From assembly GCA_017400025.1 (NCBI GenBank), contig JAFQAF010000075.1, positions 1 through 11,371 of the forward strand: a stretch of DNA of 11,371 nucleotides, read 5' to 3'. Each line of letters opens with the position of its first letter. Position 1 is the stretch's first letter. The notes beneath the pieces were generated by a model, which was not told the DNA's origin, did not search any database, and worked only from the letters and a program-made list of their open reading frames with translations. Shown here piece by piece: positions 5,821 through 11,371 of this stretch. This stretch comes from Oscillospiraceae bacterium. Lineage in GTDB: Bacteria > Bacillota_A > Clostridia > Oscillospirales > Ruminococcaceae. The position numbers were made by a program, and so were the translations under genes.

Positions 5821-6783
5821 ATGGACAGCTACAACAGCGCCTATTCTGTTCTGGAAAAGAGAAGACTGGCAGCAAGAGCAAGATACCTGGCAAAACAGGA
5901 AGAAATAGCTGATAAAGTGCCGGAAATTGCACGTATAAGTGACGAAATAACAGAAACTGCGGCCGATTACACACTGGCAAAACTGGCCAGAAATGAAGCA
6001 GAGGCTGTTTCTCTCCACGGAAAAATGCACCGGCTGATTGCCCACCGCAAAAACCTGCTGGAGGAAAACGGCTACACAGAGGCTGATATTGAAATGAAAT
6101 ACCACTGTGATATATGCCGCGACACCGGCTTTGTAAACGGCAAAACCTGCAGATGCATGAAAGAGGAAATTGTAAGACAGCGCCAGAACAAACTGACACA
6201 GCTTTCCCCTGCGCCAAGCTGCTGCTTTGACGGTTTCAGCCTTGATTATTATTCAAAAAAAGCAAAAGACCTGCCAAACGGCACAGTGATTGTGCCTTAC
6301 AACCATATGAAGCAGGTGTATGATTTCTGCGTAACCTACGCAGAAAACTTTTCACTTTCAAACAAAAGCCTGCTGATGCTTGGCAATGCCGGTCTGGGTA
6401 AAACCCATCTGGCCTGTTCCATAGCAAAAGTATGCATGGAAAAGGGATTTGTTGTGATGTATTCTTCCGCACAGAGCCTTTTTGCAAAAATTGACCAGGC
6501 ACGCTATACCGGAGAGGATGTAATCGGTGACCTGCTGACCTGTGACCTCTTTATACTGGATGACCTGGGTGCAGAAAATCTTACAACCTATTCCCGCAGT
6601 GTGCTGTACAACATTGTAAATACCCGCATGATTGAAGGAAAGCCCTGCATATACACAACAAATATCATCTCCCAGGCAGATTTGCAGAAACGCTATGGAG
6701 AAAAAATATCCAGCCGCCTTATGGGCAGCTGTCAGAGGCTGTTCTTTATCGGTGACGATATAAGAATAATGAAAAACAGATAA
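5821..6783 (+). CDS. DnaI/DnaC-like AAA+ helicase loader
   Basis: The 320-residue ATPase is of the type that delivers the replicative helicase to DNA. The N-terminal part (1-90) is helical and likely contacts the helicase. Residues 96-112 form a zinc-binding-like CDICRDTGFVNGKTCRC. The AAA+ core has Walker A GNAGLGKT (188-195), Walker B LFILDDLG (243-250), a sensor-1 region TTN (279-281) and SRL (298-300) as a likely arginine finger or sensor region. The length and layout match B. subtilis DnaI and the ATP-binding proteins that follow dnaD in Clostridia. IstB ATPases of insertion sequences are shorter and lack this cysteine block, so I reject that reading. The start at 5821 has GGAG 8 bases upstream. 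It is the last gene of its operon, followed by a strong terminator. Confidence 0.93.
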   Translation: MDSYNSAYSVLEKRRLAARARYLAKQEEIADKVPEIARISDEITETAADYTLAKLARNEAEAVSLHGKMHRLIAHRKNLLEENGYTEADIEMKYHCDICRDTGFVNGKTCRCMKEEIVRQRQNKLTQLSPAPSCCFDGFSLDYYSKKAKDLPNGTVIVPYNHMKQVYDFCVTYAENFSLSNKSLLMLGNAGLGKTHLACSIAKVCMEKGFVVMYSSAQSLFAKIDQARYTGEDVIGDLLTCDLFILDDLGAENLTTYSRSVLYNIVNTRMIEGKPCIYTTNIISQADLQKRYGEKISSRLMGSCQRLFFIGDDIRIMKNR

Positions 6784-6788
6784 AACAG

Positions 6789-6820
6789 AAAACGTCTCCT
6801 GCCGGAGACGTTTTTATTTT
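6789..6820 (+). terminator. Terminator of the dnaD-helicase loader operon
   Basis: AAAACGTCTCC (6789-6799) pairs perfectly with GGAGACGTTTT (6804-6814) around TGCC, followed by a T-rich run. Confidence 0.95.
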
Positions 6821-6827
6821 TGGGTTA

Positions 6828-6856
6828 TTGACGTAAATGTCTGCAGAGTATACAAT
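6828..6856 (+). promoter_or_regulatory. Promoter of the D-aminoacyl-tRNA deacylase-like gene
   Basis: The -35 TTGACG (6828-6833) and -10 TACAAT (6851-6856) are 17 bases apart. An in-frame ATG at 6837 lies in the spacer and so cannot be the start; the ATG at 6885 is. Confidence 0.8.
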
Positions 6857-6884
6857 TAAATTATTATTTTACAGGAGACGAAAT

Positions 6885-7820
6885 ATGAAGGCTGTTTATT
6901 TTATATGCAATGACCACTGGGGCCACGTATCCTACACAGTATGGGATATACTTGAAAAGGAAGGTTTTCTGGCAGAAGACACCGGTGTGCTTTTTCAGGG
7001 CAGAGGGGTAAAAAAATACTGCGAAGCCGGAAATGAGTTTTGGTTTGTACCTACAGACATTGCTGTATGCCGTGATTATGAACGATTTCTTCCGGAAATG
7101 AACAGATACTTCCGGGATTTTGATATGTCCGGTATGGTAACCTGGCACGAAGGCACAAATGCACCAGATAATGTGCTTACAGTACATTCTCTGGGCGATG
7201 TGGATTCCGGCTGCTACGGCAAAGCAAATGTGCGCTATATGAGAAATCTGCTGATGAACTTTGAAGCAAACCGCAAAGCACTGGGTCTTGAGGAATACAG
7301 TGTTGTGACAGAGGCCACACACTGGTCCGGTGTTCACGCAGGAGAGGGCAACCCTGCCCTGCTGCTGGAATTCCCGGTACCTATGATTGATATAGAGGTG
7401 GGCAGCAGCCCTGCCTGCTGGGACAATGAAACCGCCTGCACTGCACTGGCCAGAACACTGACAAAAGTTTTCGCTGATGACGGCGCAAAGGTACACAATA
7501 TCCTTTGTGTGGGCGGCGTACACTTTGAGCCTAACTTTGCCCGGGCTGTTTTCACACAGTGGGGTGAAAATGAAACCTTTGGTGTTTCACACATTATTGC
7601 CAACCAGTGGCTGGTAACCGGCCGGTACGAAAACGAAACCGGTGTGGAAAGGGCCAGCAAATGTATAGATGCCATTGAAGGCGGCGTGGAGGCAATATTC
7701 TTCCACGATAAAATGAAAGGCTGTTACAAGGACCTGGTACGCCGGCTTGGTGCAAAATATAATGTGCCTATTTACAAACATCAGAAACTGCGCACACCGG
7801 AACAGCTGGAATGGAAATAG
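6885..7820 (+). CDS. D-aminoacyl-tRNA deacylase homologue of the GEK1/DTD2 (DtdA) type
   Basis: DTD2 enzymes hydrolyse D-amino acids wrongly attached to tRNA and are best known from archaea and plants. The 311-residue protein shows the family's order of blocks: an N-terminal strand with HWGHVSYT (11-18), MVTWHEGTN (84-92), EATHWSG (143-149), which corresponds to the family's EATHHGP-like motif, IDIEVGSSPACW (168-179), and CVGGVHFEPNFA (208-219), which corresponds to GGxHYxPxF. It differs at EATHWSG, where Trp-Ser replaces His-Gly, so substrate or activity may differ. The start at 6885 has AGGAG 8-9 bases upstream and lies after the promoter. It is monocistronic, with a terminator shared with the convergent nucleoside hydrolase. 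I am fairly sure of the superfamily and less sure of the reaction. Confidence 0.75.
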   Translation: MKAVYFICNDHWGHVSYTVWDILEKEGFLAEDTGVLFQGRGVKKYCEAGNEFWFVPTDIAVCRDYERFLPEMNRYFRDFDMSGMVTWHEGTNAPDNVLTVHSLGDVDSGCYGKANVRYMRNLLMNFEANRKALGLEEYSVVTEATHWSGVHAGEGNPALLLEFPVPMIDIEVGSSPACWDNETACTALARTLTKVFADDGAKVHNILCVGGVHFEPNFARAVFTQWGENETFGVSHIIANQWLVTGRYENETGVERASKCIDAIEGGVEAIFFHDKMKGCYKDLVRRLGAKYNVPIYKHQKLRTPEQLEWK

Positions 7821-7871
7821 GCTATATCCGTCAACAATACGGTATGTTTCCGGCATAAAATTATCTGAAAC

Positions 7872-7899
7872 AAAAATGACACCTTGCGGTGTCATTTTT
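7872..7899. terminator. Bidirectional terminator between convergent genes
   Basis: AAAAATGACACC (7872-7883) pairs perfectly with GGTGTCATTTTT (7888-7899) around TTGC. T runs occur on both strands, so it can end the deacylase-like gene (plus) and the nucleoside hydrolase gene (minus, stop at 7918). Confidence 0.93.
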
Positions 7900-7917
7900 T
7901 ATTGTGAAATTCAAAAA

Positions 7918-8874
7918 TTAAAGTTCAGCATAGTGTCTGCACATATCCTTCATAAGCTGAACGAATTTAGGCTGATCCACATCCATTGCCACCCAGCAGT
8001 TAGGCTCTTTGCCGGATGTGCCTTCCAGGTCAATAACTGTTTCACCTACATTTTCGATTTCTCTGTCTTCCACGTATACATAGTATTTTTCATATTTGAC
8101 AGTATCGGAATCAATTTCTGAAGCTATTGCCAGTGCATCGTGTATAACGTTGTTGTCTTCACCGCGGCCAAAGCTGTTTTCTTTGGAGAAAGCTGTAAGC
8201 TTGTGCAGGAATTCTGACTGTCTGTTATTGCCTGCTGCTGTGATTTCCAGCATTTCGTCAAAGTCTTTTTCTTCTACTGCTGCCGCATGTGTGGCGTTGA
8301 GACCAACCATGTAAACTTCCAGTTTTTCAAAAACTTCCTTGCCTGCCAGCGGGTCAACCCAGATATTGAATTCAGCCTTTGCACCTGTAGCTGTCACATT
8401 GCCGAATGTGCCGCCGCCCATAATAACAAATTTTTTGATATATTTTGGTAAATCCGGATATTTGCGCAGTGCTGTGGCTATATTTGTAAGTGGGCCCACT
8501 GCAAACACAACAAGTTCGCCGTTGTATTTTACAGCTTCATCATAAATCAGGTCCCAGGCTTCCTTCTTTTCAGCTTCTTTTGTCGGCTGAGGGAACTGTA
8601 TTCCGCCTACGCCACCTTCGCCGTGTGTTACAGATTCTTCGCGGAAATATGGTCTTACCAGCGGAACTGTTGCACCGTATGCAACTTTTGTATCATTCAT
8701 TTCAAATGTTTCTGCCAGGCACAGGCAGTTGTGTCGTGTCAGCACTGCAGGCACGTTTCCTTCAACAGCTGTAAGTGCCACTATTTCAAAATCAGGGTGA
8801 GAATTGGCCAGGGCAATTGCATAGCTGTCATCAACGCCCGGGTCGCAGTCTATTATAACAGGGATTTTGTTCAT
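7918..8874 (-). CDS. Inosine-uridine type nucleoside hydrolase
   Basis: This enzyme class splits the N-glycosidic bond of nucleosides into base and ribose, in the cytoplasm, with a bound calcium ion. The 318-residue protein has the hallmark DxDPGxDD at residues 9-16 (DCDPGVDD), GPLTNIATALRKYP (127-140), MGGG (152-155), AEFNIWVDP (167-175) and HDALA (245-249), which supplies the catalytic-site His and Asp. The length is normal and all key residues are present, so it should be active; the exact base preference cannot be read from the sequence. The start at 8874 has GAGAGG 9 bases upstream. It has its own promoter (8908-8936) and lies downstream of a DUF401 permease gene on the same strand, suggesting import then cleavage of nucleosides (inference). 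Confidence 0.93.
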   Translation of the reverse strand: MNKIPVIIDCDPGVDDSYAIALANSHPDFEIVALTAVEGNVPAVLTRHNCLCLAETFEMNDTKVAYGATVPLVRPYFREESVTHGEGGVGGIQFPQPTKEAEKKEAWDLIYDEAVKYNGELVVFAVGPLTNIATALRKYPDLPKYIKKFVIMGGGTFGNVTATGAKAEFNIWVDPLAGKEVFEKLEVYMVGLNATHAAAVEEKDFDEMLEITAAGNNRQSEFLHKLTAFSKENSFGRGEDNNVIHDALAIASEIDSDTVKYEKYYVYVEDREIENVGETVIDLEGTSGKEPNCWVAMDVDQPKFVQLMKDMCRHYAEL

Positions 8875-8907
8875 AGGTGATTACCTCTCTTTATTGTTGT
8901 TAATTTT

Positions 8908-8936
8908 AATATAACAAAAGCACAGTATTTTTTCAA
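8908..8936 (-). promoter_or_regulatory. Promoter of the nucleoside hydrolase gene
   Basis: On the minus strand a -35 TTGAAA (8931-8936) and a -10 TATATT (8908-8913) are 17 bases apart, with an extended -10 TGT. It begins just past the terminator of the permease gene, so the hydrolase can be transcribed on its own. Confidence 0.75.
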
Positions 8937-8939
8937 TAT

Positions 8940-8962
8940 AAAAAGCTGGATAAACCGGCTTT
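8940..8962 (-). terminator. Terminator or attenuator between permease and hydrolase genes
   Basis: AAAGCTGG (8942-8949) pairs with CCGGCTTT (8955-8962), with one G-T wobble, around ATAAA, followed by five T on the minus strand. It starts 3 bases after the permease stop. It would end or weaken transcription before the hydrolase gene. Confidence 0.75.
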
Positions 8963-8965
8963 ATT

Positions 8966-10204
8966 TTATACGAAAAGGAATCTGTACAGGTAGAACAGCA
9001 CAAAGCTGTAAACTGCAAGACAAGGAATGAGTTTGGAGTACTCTCTGTACACCGGCCCATTACCGCAGCCCACATGTTTTACTGTAAGCAGCTGGCACAT
9101 ATGCAGTGGTGAGAAGAAGTAGCCAAGGAAGCTCCAGATATAAATAAAGAAGCAGTAAACCATTTTTTCTGCAGGTGCCAGTGGCAGGCTGTTTATCATA
9201 GGCAGAATAATGCCCAGAGGAACCATTGAAAGACCTGTTGTAAGGCCGAACAGAACAGCTGCAAAAGCGATAACCAGCAGAATACTGAAACCGGAAGCAT
9301 TGTTGAACAGTGTACCGAATCCGCTCATAACCTGGTCAAGGCTTTTGATGGTATTCTGTACAAAGTAAACGCCTACCAGCATTGTAAAAGTGCTGATGCT
9401 TATGCCTTTATAGGCAACCTGGAAATATTCACCGATGTTTTTTCTGCCCCAGAGAACAAGGATAAGCACAAGGGAAAGCATAGCGCTTATGTACATTTCC
9501 AGGCCGAAAACGCCGTTGAACACTACAACCATATAGATAGGTGACAGGTAAACCAGCAGTTTTGCCAGTGCGGAGCCTTTGCCGCCGGAAGCCGCATTAT
9601 TTTTAACATCCGGATATTTGCGGATATAAAGGAACCAGCTGGTAAGCTGCATAAGAATAACAAAGCCCAGGTTCATACCTATAAGTGCATAAAGGTTTAC
9701 ATCCGGAAATACAGTTGTAACCATAATAAGTGATGTACTTGTAGGCAGAAGGAACATGGCAATATGCCTGAAGGAAAGGTTGATTACACTTCTTACCTCC
9801 CCTGTCATGCCCATATCTTCGCCGATTTTATCAACGAAAGGAATGGAAAGGGATGCACCGCCCGGAACAGACAGCATGCCTATTACAGCAGGCAGAACTG
9901 TGATAATGGTTTTCTGGCTGCTGATAAGCTCTTTGAGAGCTTCAACAATACTGTCCAGTATGCCATAATGCTTCATAAGTGCACCCAGCATACCAACAAT
10001 AACAACGATTATTACAGTTTTAAGGGTTGAAGGTACGGCAAAAACATTAATAAAGTTCTGTGCCATATCAGCCGGTGCAATACCTGCTATGACACTGAGG
10101 ATAACGCCTGTAATCAGCAGCATAGGGCCAAAGCCAAGCTTTTTCTTTGTCCAGAAAGGCATAAGTGAAAAAGCTACTGCAATTGCAAGAAATTGTCTTA
10201 ACAT
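8966..10204 (-). CDS. DUF401 family membrane transporter
   Basis: The 412-residue integral membrane protein has about ten hydrophobic helices and fits the DUF401 family (COG1906) within the ion-transporter superfamily. Marks are TVLPAVIGMLSVPGGASL (102-119), which looks like a re-entrant transport loop, the segment INLSFRHIAMFLLPTS (141-156), TTGLSMVPLGIILPMI (322-337) and FSPLHMCQLLT (364-374) near the end. The two PGG/TTG loops suggest the usual inverted-repeat transporter fold. The substrate is unknown for the family; the neighbouring nucleoside hydrolase makes nucleosides or related compounds a reasonable guess. The start at 10204 has AAGGAG 7 bases upstream, with a promoter at 10247-10275. 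A hairpin terminator right after the stop partly separates it from the hydrolase gene. No sign of damage. Confidence 0.88.
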   Translation of the reverse strand: MLRQFLAIAVAFSLMPFWTKKKLGFGPMLLITGVILSVIAGIAPADMAQNFINVFAVPSTLKTVIIVVIVGMLGALMKHYGILDSIVEALKELISSQKTIITVLPAVIGMLSVPGGASLSIPFVDKIGEDMGMTGEVRSVINLSFRHIAMFLLPTSTSLIMVTTVFPDVNLYALIGMNLGFVILMQLTSWFLYIRKYPDVKNNAASGGKGSALAKLLVYLSPIYMVVVFNGVFGLEMYISAMLSLVLILVLWGRKNIGEYFQVAYKGISISTFTMLVGVYFVQNTIKSLDQVMSGFGTLFNNASGFSILLVIAFAAVLFGLTTGLSMVPLGIILPMINSLPLAPAEKMVYCFFIYIWSFLGYFFSPLHMCQLLTVKHVGCGNGPVYREYSKLIPCLAVYSFVLFYLYRFLFV

Positions 10205-10246
10205 ACATTTTCTCCTTATCTGATTGTAAAATAAACATATACATTT

Positions 10247-10275
10247 ATCATACTATATTTACATCGATTTCACAA
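10247..10275 (-). promoter_or_regulatory. Probable promoter of the DUF401 gene
   Basis: On the minus strand TTGTGA (10270-10275) and TATGAT (10247-10252) are 17 bases apart. CACAATT occurs twice upstream (10325-10331 and 10335-10341, exactly 10 bases apart), and CACAAT again at the -35, which may reflect a regulator site (inference). Confidence 0.5.
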
Positions 10276-10408
10276 TGATAAATATTAATATATACTCTGG
10301 TTTTTTGTAAACTGTACTGTATTACACAATTGTTCACAATTCTTTACAGATAGTCTGCCCGGCCACAAACGAACTTTTTGTATTTATTGTGGAAATATAC
10401 AATTTCTC

Positions 10409-10437
10409 TTGCTAAAAGTTAAATTTTATGCTACAAT
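10409..10437 (+). promoter_or_regulatory. Promoter of the 126-residue protein gene
   Basis: An extended -10, TGC-TACAAT (TACAAT at 10432-10437), lies 17 bases from a weak -35 TTGCTA (10409-10414). The leader to the ATG is about 80 bases, long for this window. Confidence 0.65.
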
Positions 10438-10460
10438 ATTATCAAACTTATATATATAAA

Positions 10461-10490
10461 TTTATATCAATTTCAAATAATCGATATAAA
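10461..10490 (+). repeat. AT-rich inverted repeat in the leader of the 126-residue gene
   Basis: TTTATATC (10461-10468) pairs with GATATAAA (10483-10490) across 14 bases. A separate 14-base palindrome, ATATAAATTTATAT, covers 10454-10467. It could be a binding site or a weak RNA hairpin; base composition alone makes such repeats likelier. Confidence 0.4.
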
Positions 10491-10525
10491 TTCACCAAAT
10501 CTGAAGAAATCAAAGGAGAACTACT

Positions 10526-10906
10526 ATGGCTGTTCATGACAAACCATTATTGCTTGTGGATGACAACAATATTTTAAGTATTATCAATGAGGGCGAATTC
10601 AAATGCTACAACCTGACATTTGAAGAAGTTCATGCAATGCTGGATACATATCCTGAAGATGCCGTAGCAAAATGCTTCTCAAGCTATGACCTTGAAGAAA
10701 TTGTATTTGACTACATAGGCGCTGAAAGAAAAAATTATCTGCAGCTTTGTATGACAAACCTGCAGGTGGACCAGTATGCAATCGCATTCAAACTGTACAG
10801 AACACCTTCTGAAACACAGCCTGTAGTTACAACAATCAACGGCGCACAGGCTAAGAAAATCCAGAACGTATATGTATACTGCCAGTTGATTACAAGAACA
10901 AAATAA
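10526..10906 (+). CDS. Conserved-looking 126-residue protein of unknown function
   Basis: I do not recognise this protein. It is soluble, acidic in its middle (FEEVHAMLDTYPEDAV at 32-47, YDLEEIVFDYIGAE at 54-67) and richer in strands at the C-terminus (IAFKLYRT, then KKIQNVYVYCQLI). There are no membrane segments, no signal peptide and no obvious catalytic residues. The start at 10526 has a very strong AAAGGAG 7 bases upstream. It has its own promoter and terminator and stands alone between the DUF401 gene (divergent) and rpsR (convergent). Codon use resembles the neighbouring chromosomal genes, so recent transfer is unlikely. The good expression signals suggest a real and possibly abundant protein (inference). 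Confidence 0.85.
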   Translation: MAVHDKPLLLVDDNNILSIINEGEFKCYNLTFEEVHAMLDTYPEDAVAKCFSSYDLEEIVFDYIGAERKNYLQLCMTNLQVDQYAIAFKLYRTPSETQPVVTTINGAQAKKIQNVYVYCQLITRTK

Positions 10907-10929
10907 TGCTATCCTTCTATATTGGAATT

Positions 10930-10960
10930 ACAGCCGTATAAAACCGGCTGTTTTTCTTTT
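10930..10960 (+). terminator. Terminator of the 126-residue gene
   Basis: ACAGCCG (10930-10936) pairs with CGGCTGT (10945-10951) around an 8-base loop and is followed by a T-rich run (TTTTCTTTT). Confidence 0.85.
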
Positions 10961-11021
10961 ATCTGCCTGCACCTGCAAAAGTGCGTGCTGTATTTTTCCG
11001 GTGCAGGAATTTTCAGCACAA

Positions 11022-11052
11022 AAACAAAAGCCGTGGATAAATCCACGGCTTT
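11022..11052 (-). terminator. Terminator of the rpsR operon
   Basis: AAAGCCGTGGA (11027-11037) pairs perfectly with TCCACGGCTTT (11042-11052) around TAAA. On the minus strand it continues into TTTTGTTTTTG. It lies 14 bases after the rpsR stop. Confidence 0.93.
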
Positions 11053-11066
11053 ATTCAACTCAACAA

Positions 11067-11324
11067 TTAGTTGTTTGTGTATGGCAGGAGTGCAACGTGA
11101 CGAGCTCTTTTGATAGCTGTTGTCAGTTCTCTCTGGTGCTGAGCACATGTGCCTGTTACACGTCTTGGAACGATTTTGCCTCTTTCAGTGATATATTTTC
11201 TGAGTTTAGCTACATCTTTGTAATCGATAGATTCAGCTTTGTCTACGCAGAAGCTGCAAACTTTTTTACGGCTTGTACGTCTTACAGGACGGCCGCCTTT
11301 AAATTCTCTTTCATTTCTTTCCAT
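11067..11324 (-). CDS. rpsR: 30S ribosomal protein S18
   Basis: S18 binds the small-subunit platform together with S6. The 85-residue length is normal. The core is unmistakable: [19 protein letters not shown] (33-51), [24 protein letters not shown] (52-75), and the end HVALLPY. It keeps CSFC (23-26) and CAQH (60-63), a CxxC...CxxH set that indicates the zinc-binding 'C+' form of S18. The start at 11324 has AAAGGAG 10 bases upstream. The stop of ssb is 23 bases before the start, giving the usual Firmicutes rpsF-ssb-rpsR order, and a strong terminator closes the operon. Confidence 0.98.
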   Translation of the reverse strand: MERNEREFKGGRPVRRTSRKKVCSFCVDKAESIDYKDVAKLRKYITERGKIVPRRVTGTCAQHQRELTTAIKRARHVALLPYTNN

Positions 11325-11347
11325 GATAGAAATTCTCCTTTCTTAAA

Positions 11348-11371
11348 CTAAAACGGTAAATCTCCGTCATC
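11348..11371 (-). CDS. ssb: Single-stranded DNA-binding protein, last seven codons
   Basis: The minus strand reads DDGDLPF and then TAG, running off the window. This is the acidic C-terminal tip of SSB, which binds partner proteins such as helicases and primase. Its place directly before rpsR fits the rpsF-ssb-rpsR operon. Only the tail is visible, but motif and context together make the call safe. Confidence 0.92.
   Translation of the reverse strand, partial: DDGDLPF

Noticed and set aside
5545..6217. Minus-strand frames across the dnaD and helicase loader genes
   Set aside because: They are cysteine- and phenylalanine-rich shadows of two well-supported plus-strand genes.
5821..6783. Reading the helicase loader as an IstB transposition ATPase
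   Set aside because: It is longer, has the DnaI-type cysteine block, follows dnaD in an operon, and no IstA-type transposase is nearby.
6837..6884. Longer start for the deacylase-like gene at 6837
   Set aside because: That ATG lies between the -35 and -10 hexamers of the gene's own promoter and has no ribosome site.
6864..7523. Minus-strand 219-codon open frame
   Set aside because: It is antisense to the deacylase-like gene, whose plus-strand product matches a known family with ordered motifs.
10966..11007. CCTGCACC...GGTGCAGG inverted repeat between two terminators
   Set aside because: The arms are 8 bases with a 26-base gap and no attached gene or T tract; probably incidental in a short convergent spacer.

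Overview
The window reads as a piece of a low-to-moderate GC Firmicutes chromosome, most likely a gut-type Clostridia (Oscillospiraceae/Ruminococcaceae-like). The pointers are a DnaD-type protein next to a DnaI/DnaC-like helicase loader, a CxxC...CxxH S18 protein behind ssb, TnpV and TSCPD proteins, near-consensus sigma-A promoters with 17-nt spacers, and strong AGGAG ribosome binding sites. The genus is not determined.

Bases 1 to about 3987 look like the end of an integrated mobile element. From left to right it holds the start of a helix-turn-helix/Fic protein (minus strand, cut by the window edge), a three-gene AT-rich cassette (minus strand, 720-3088) with its own promoter and terminator, a gene-poor stretch, a TnpV-family gene, and a repeat-bearing end. 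The element stops inside the first codons of a low-molecular-weight protein tyrosine phosphatase gene. Only codons 1-10 of that gene survive (MIKVLFVCHG), with native promoter and ribosome binding site, before the frame runs into element sequence. This junction is the best-supported unusual event in the window. The three-gene cassette is the best candidate for an undescribed system: none of its proteins has a function I recognise, and its base composition differs from both neighbours.

Bases 4018 to 11371 look like ordinary chromosome. They contain a TSCPD-domain protein (minus); an operon of a small membrane protein, a DnaD-domain protein and a DnaI/DnaC-like AAA+ helicase loader (plus, promoter at 4517, terminator at 6789); and a monocistronic GEK1/DTD2-like D-aminoacyl-tRNA deacylase homologue (plus). 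These are followed by a nucleoside hydrolase and an upstream DUF401 permease (both minus, separated by a terminator and a second promoter), an unrecognised 126-residue protein (plus), and rpsR with the last seven codons of ssb (minus).

Functionally, the chromosomal part combines replication restart or initiation (DnaD, helicase loader, SSB), translation (S18, possible D-aminoacyl-tRNA proofreading) and probable nucleoside salvage (permease plus hydrolase). The element part is accessory. I saw no tRNA, rRNA, CRISPR array or complete insertion sequence.
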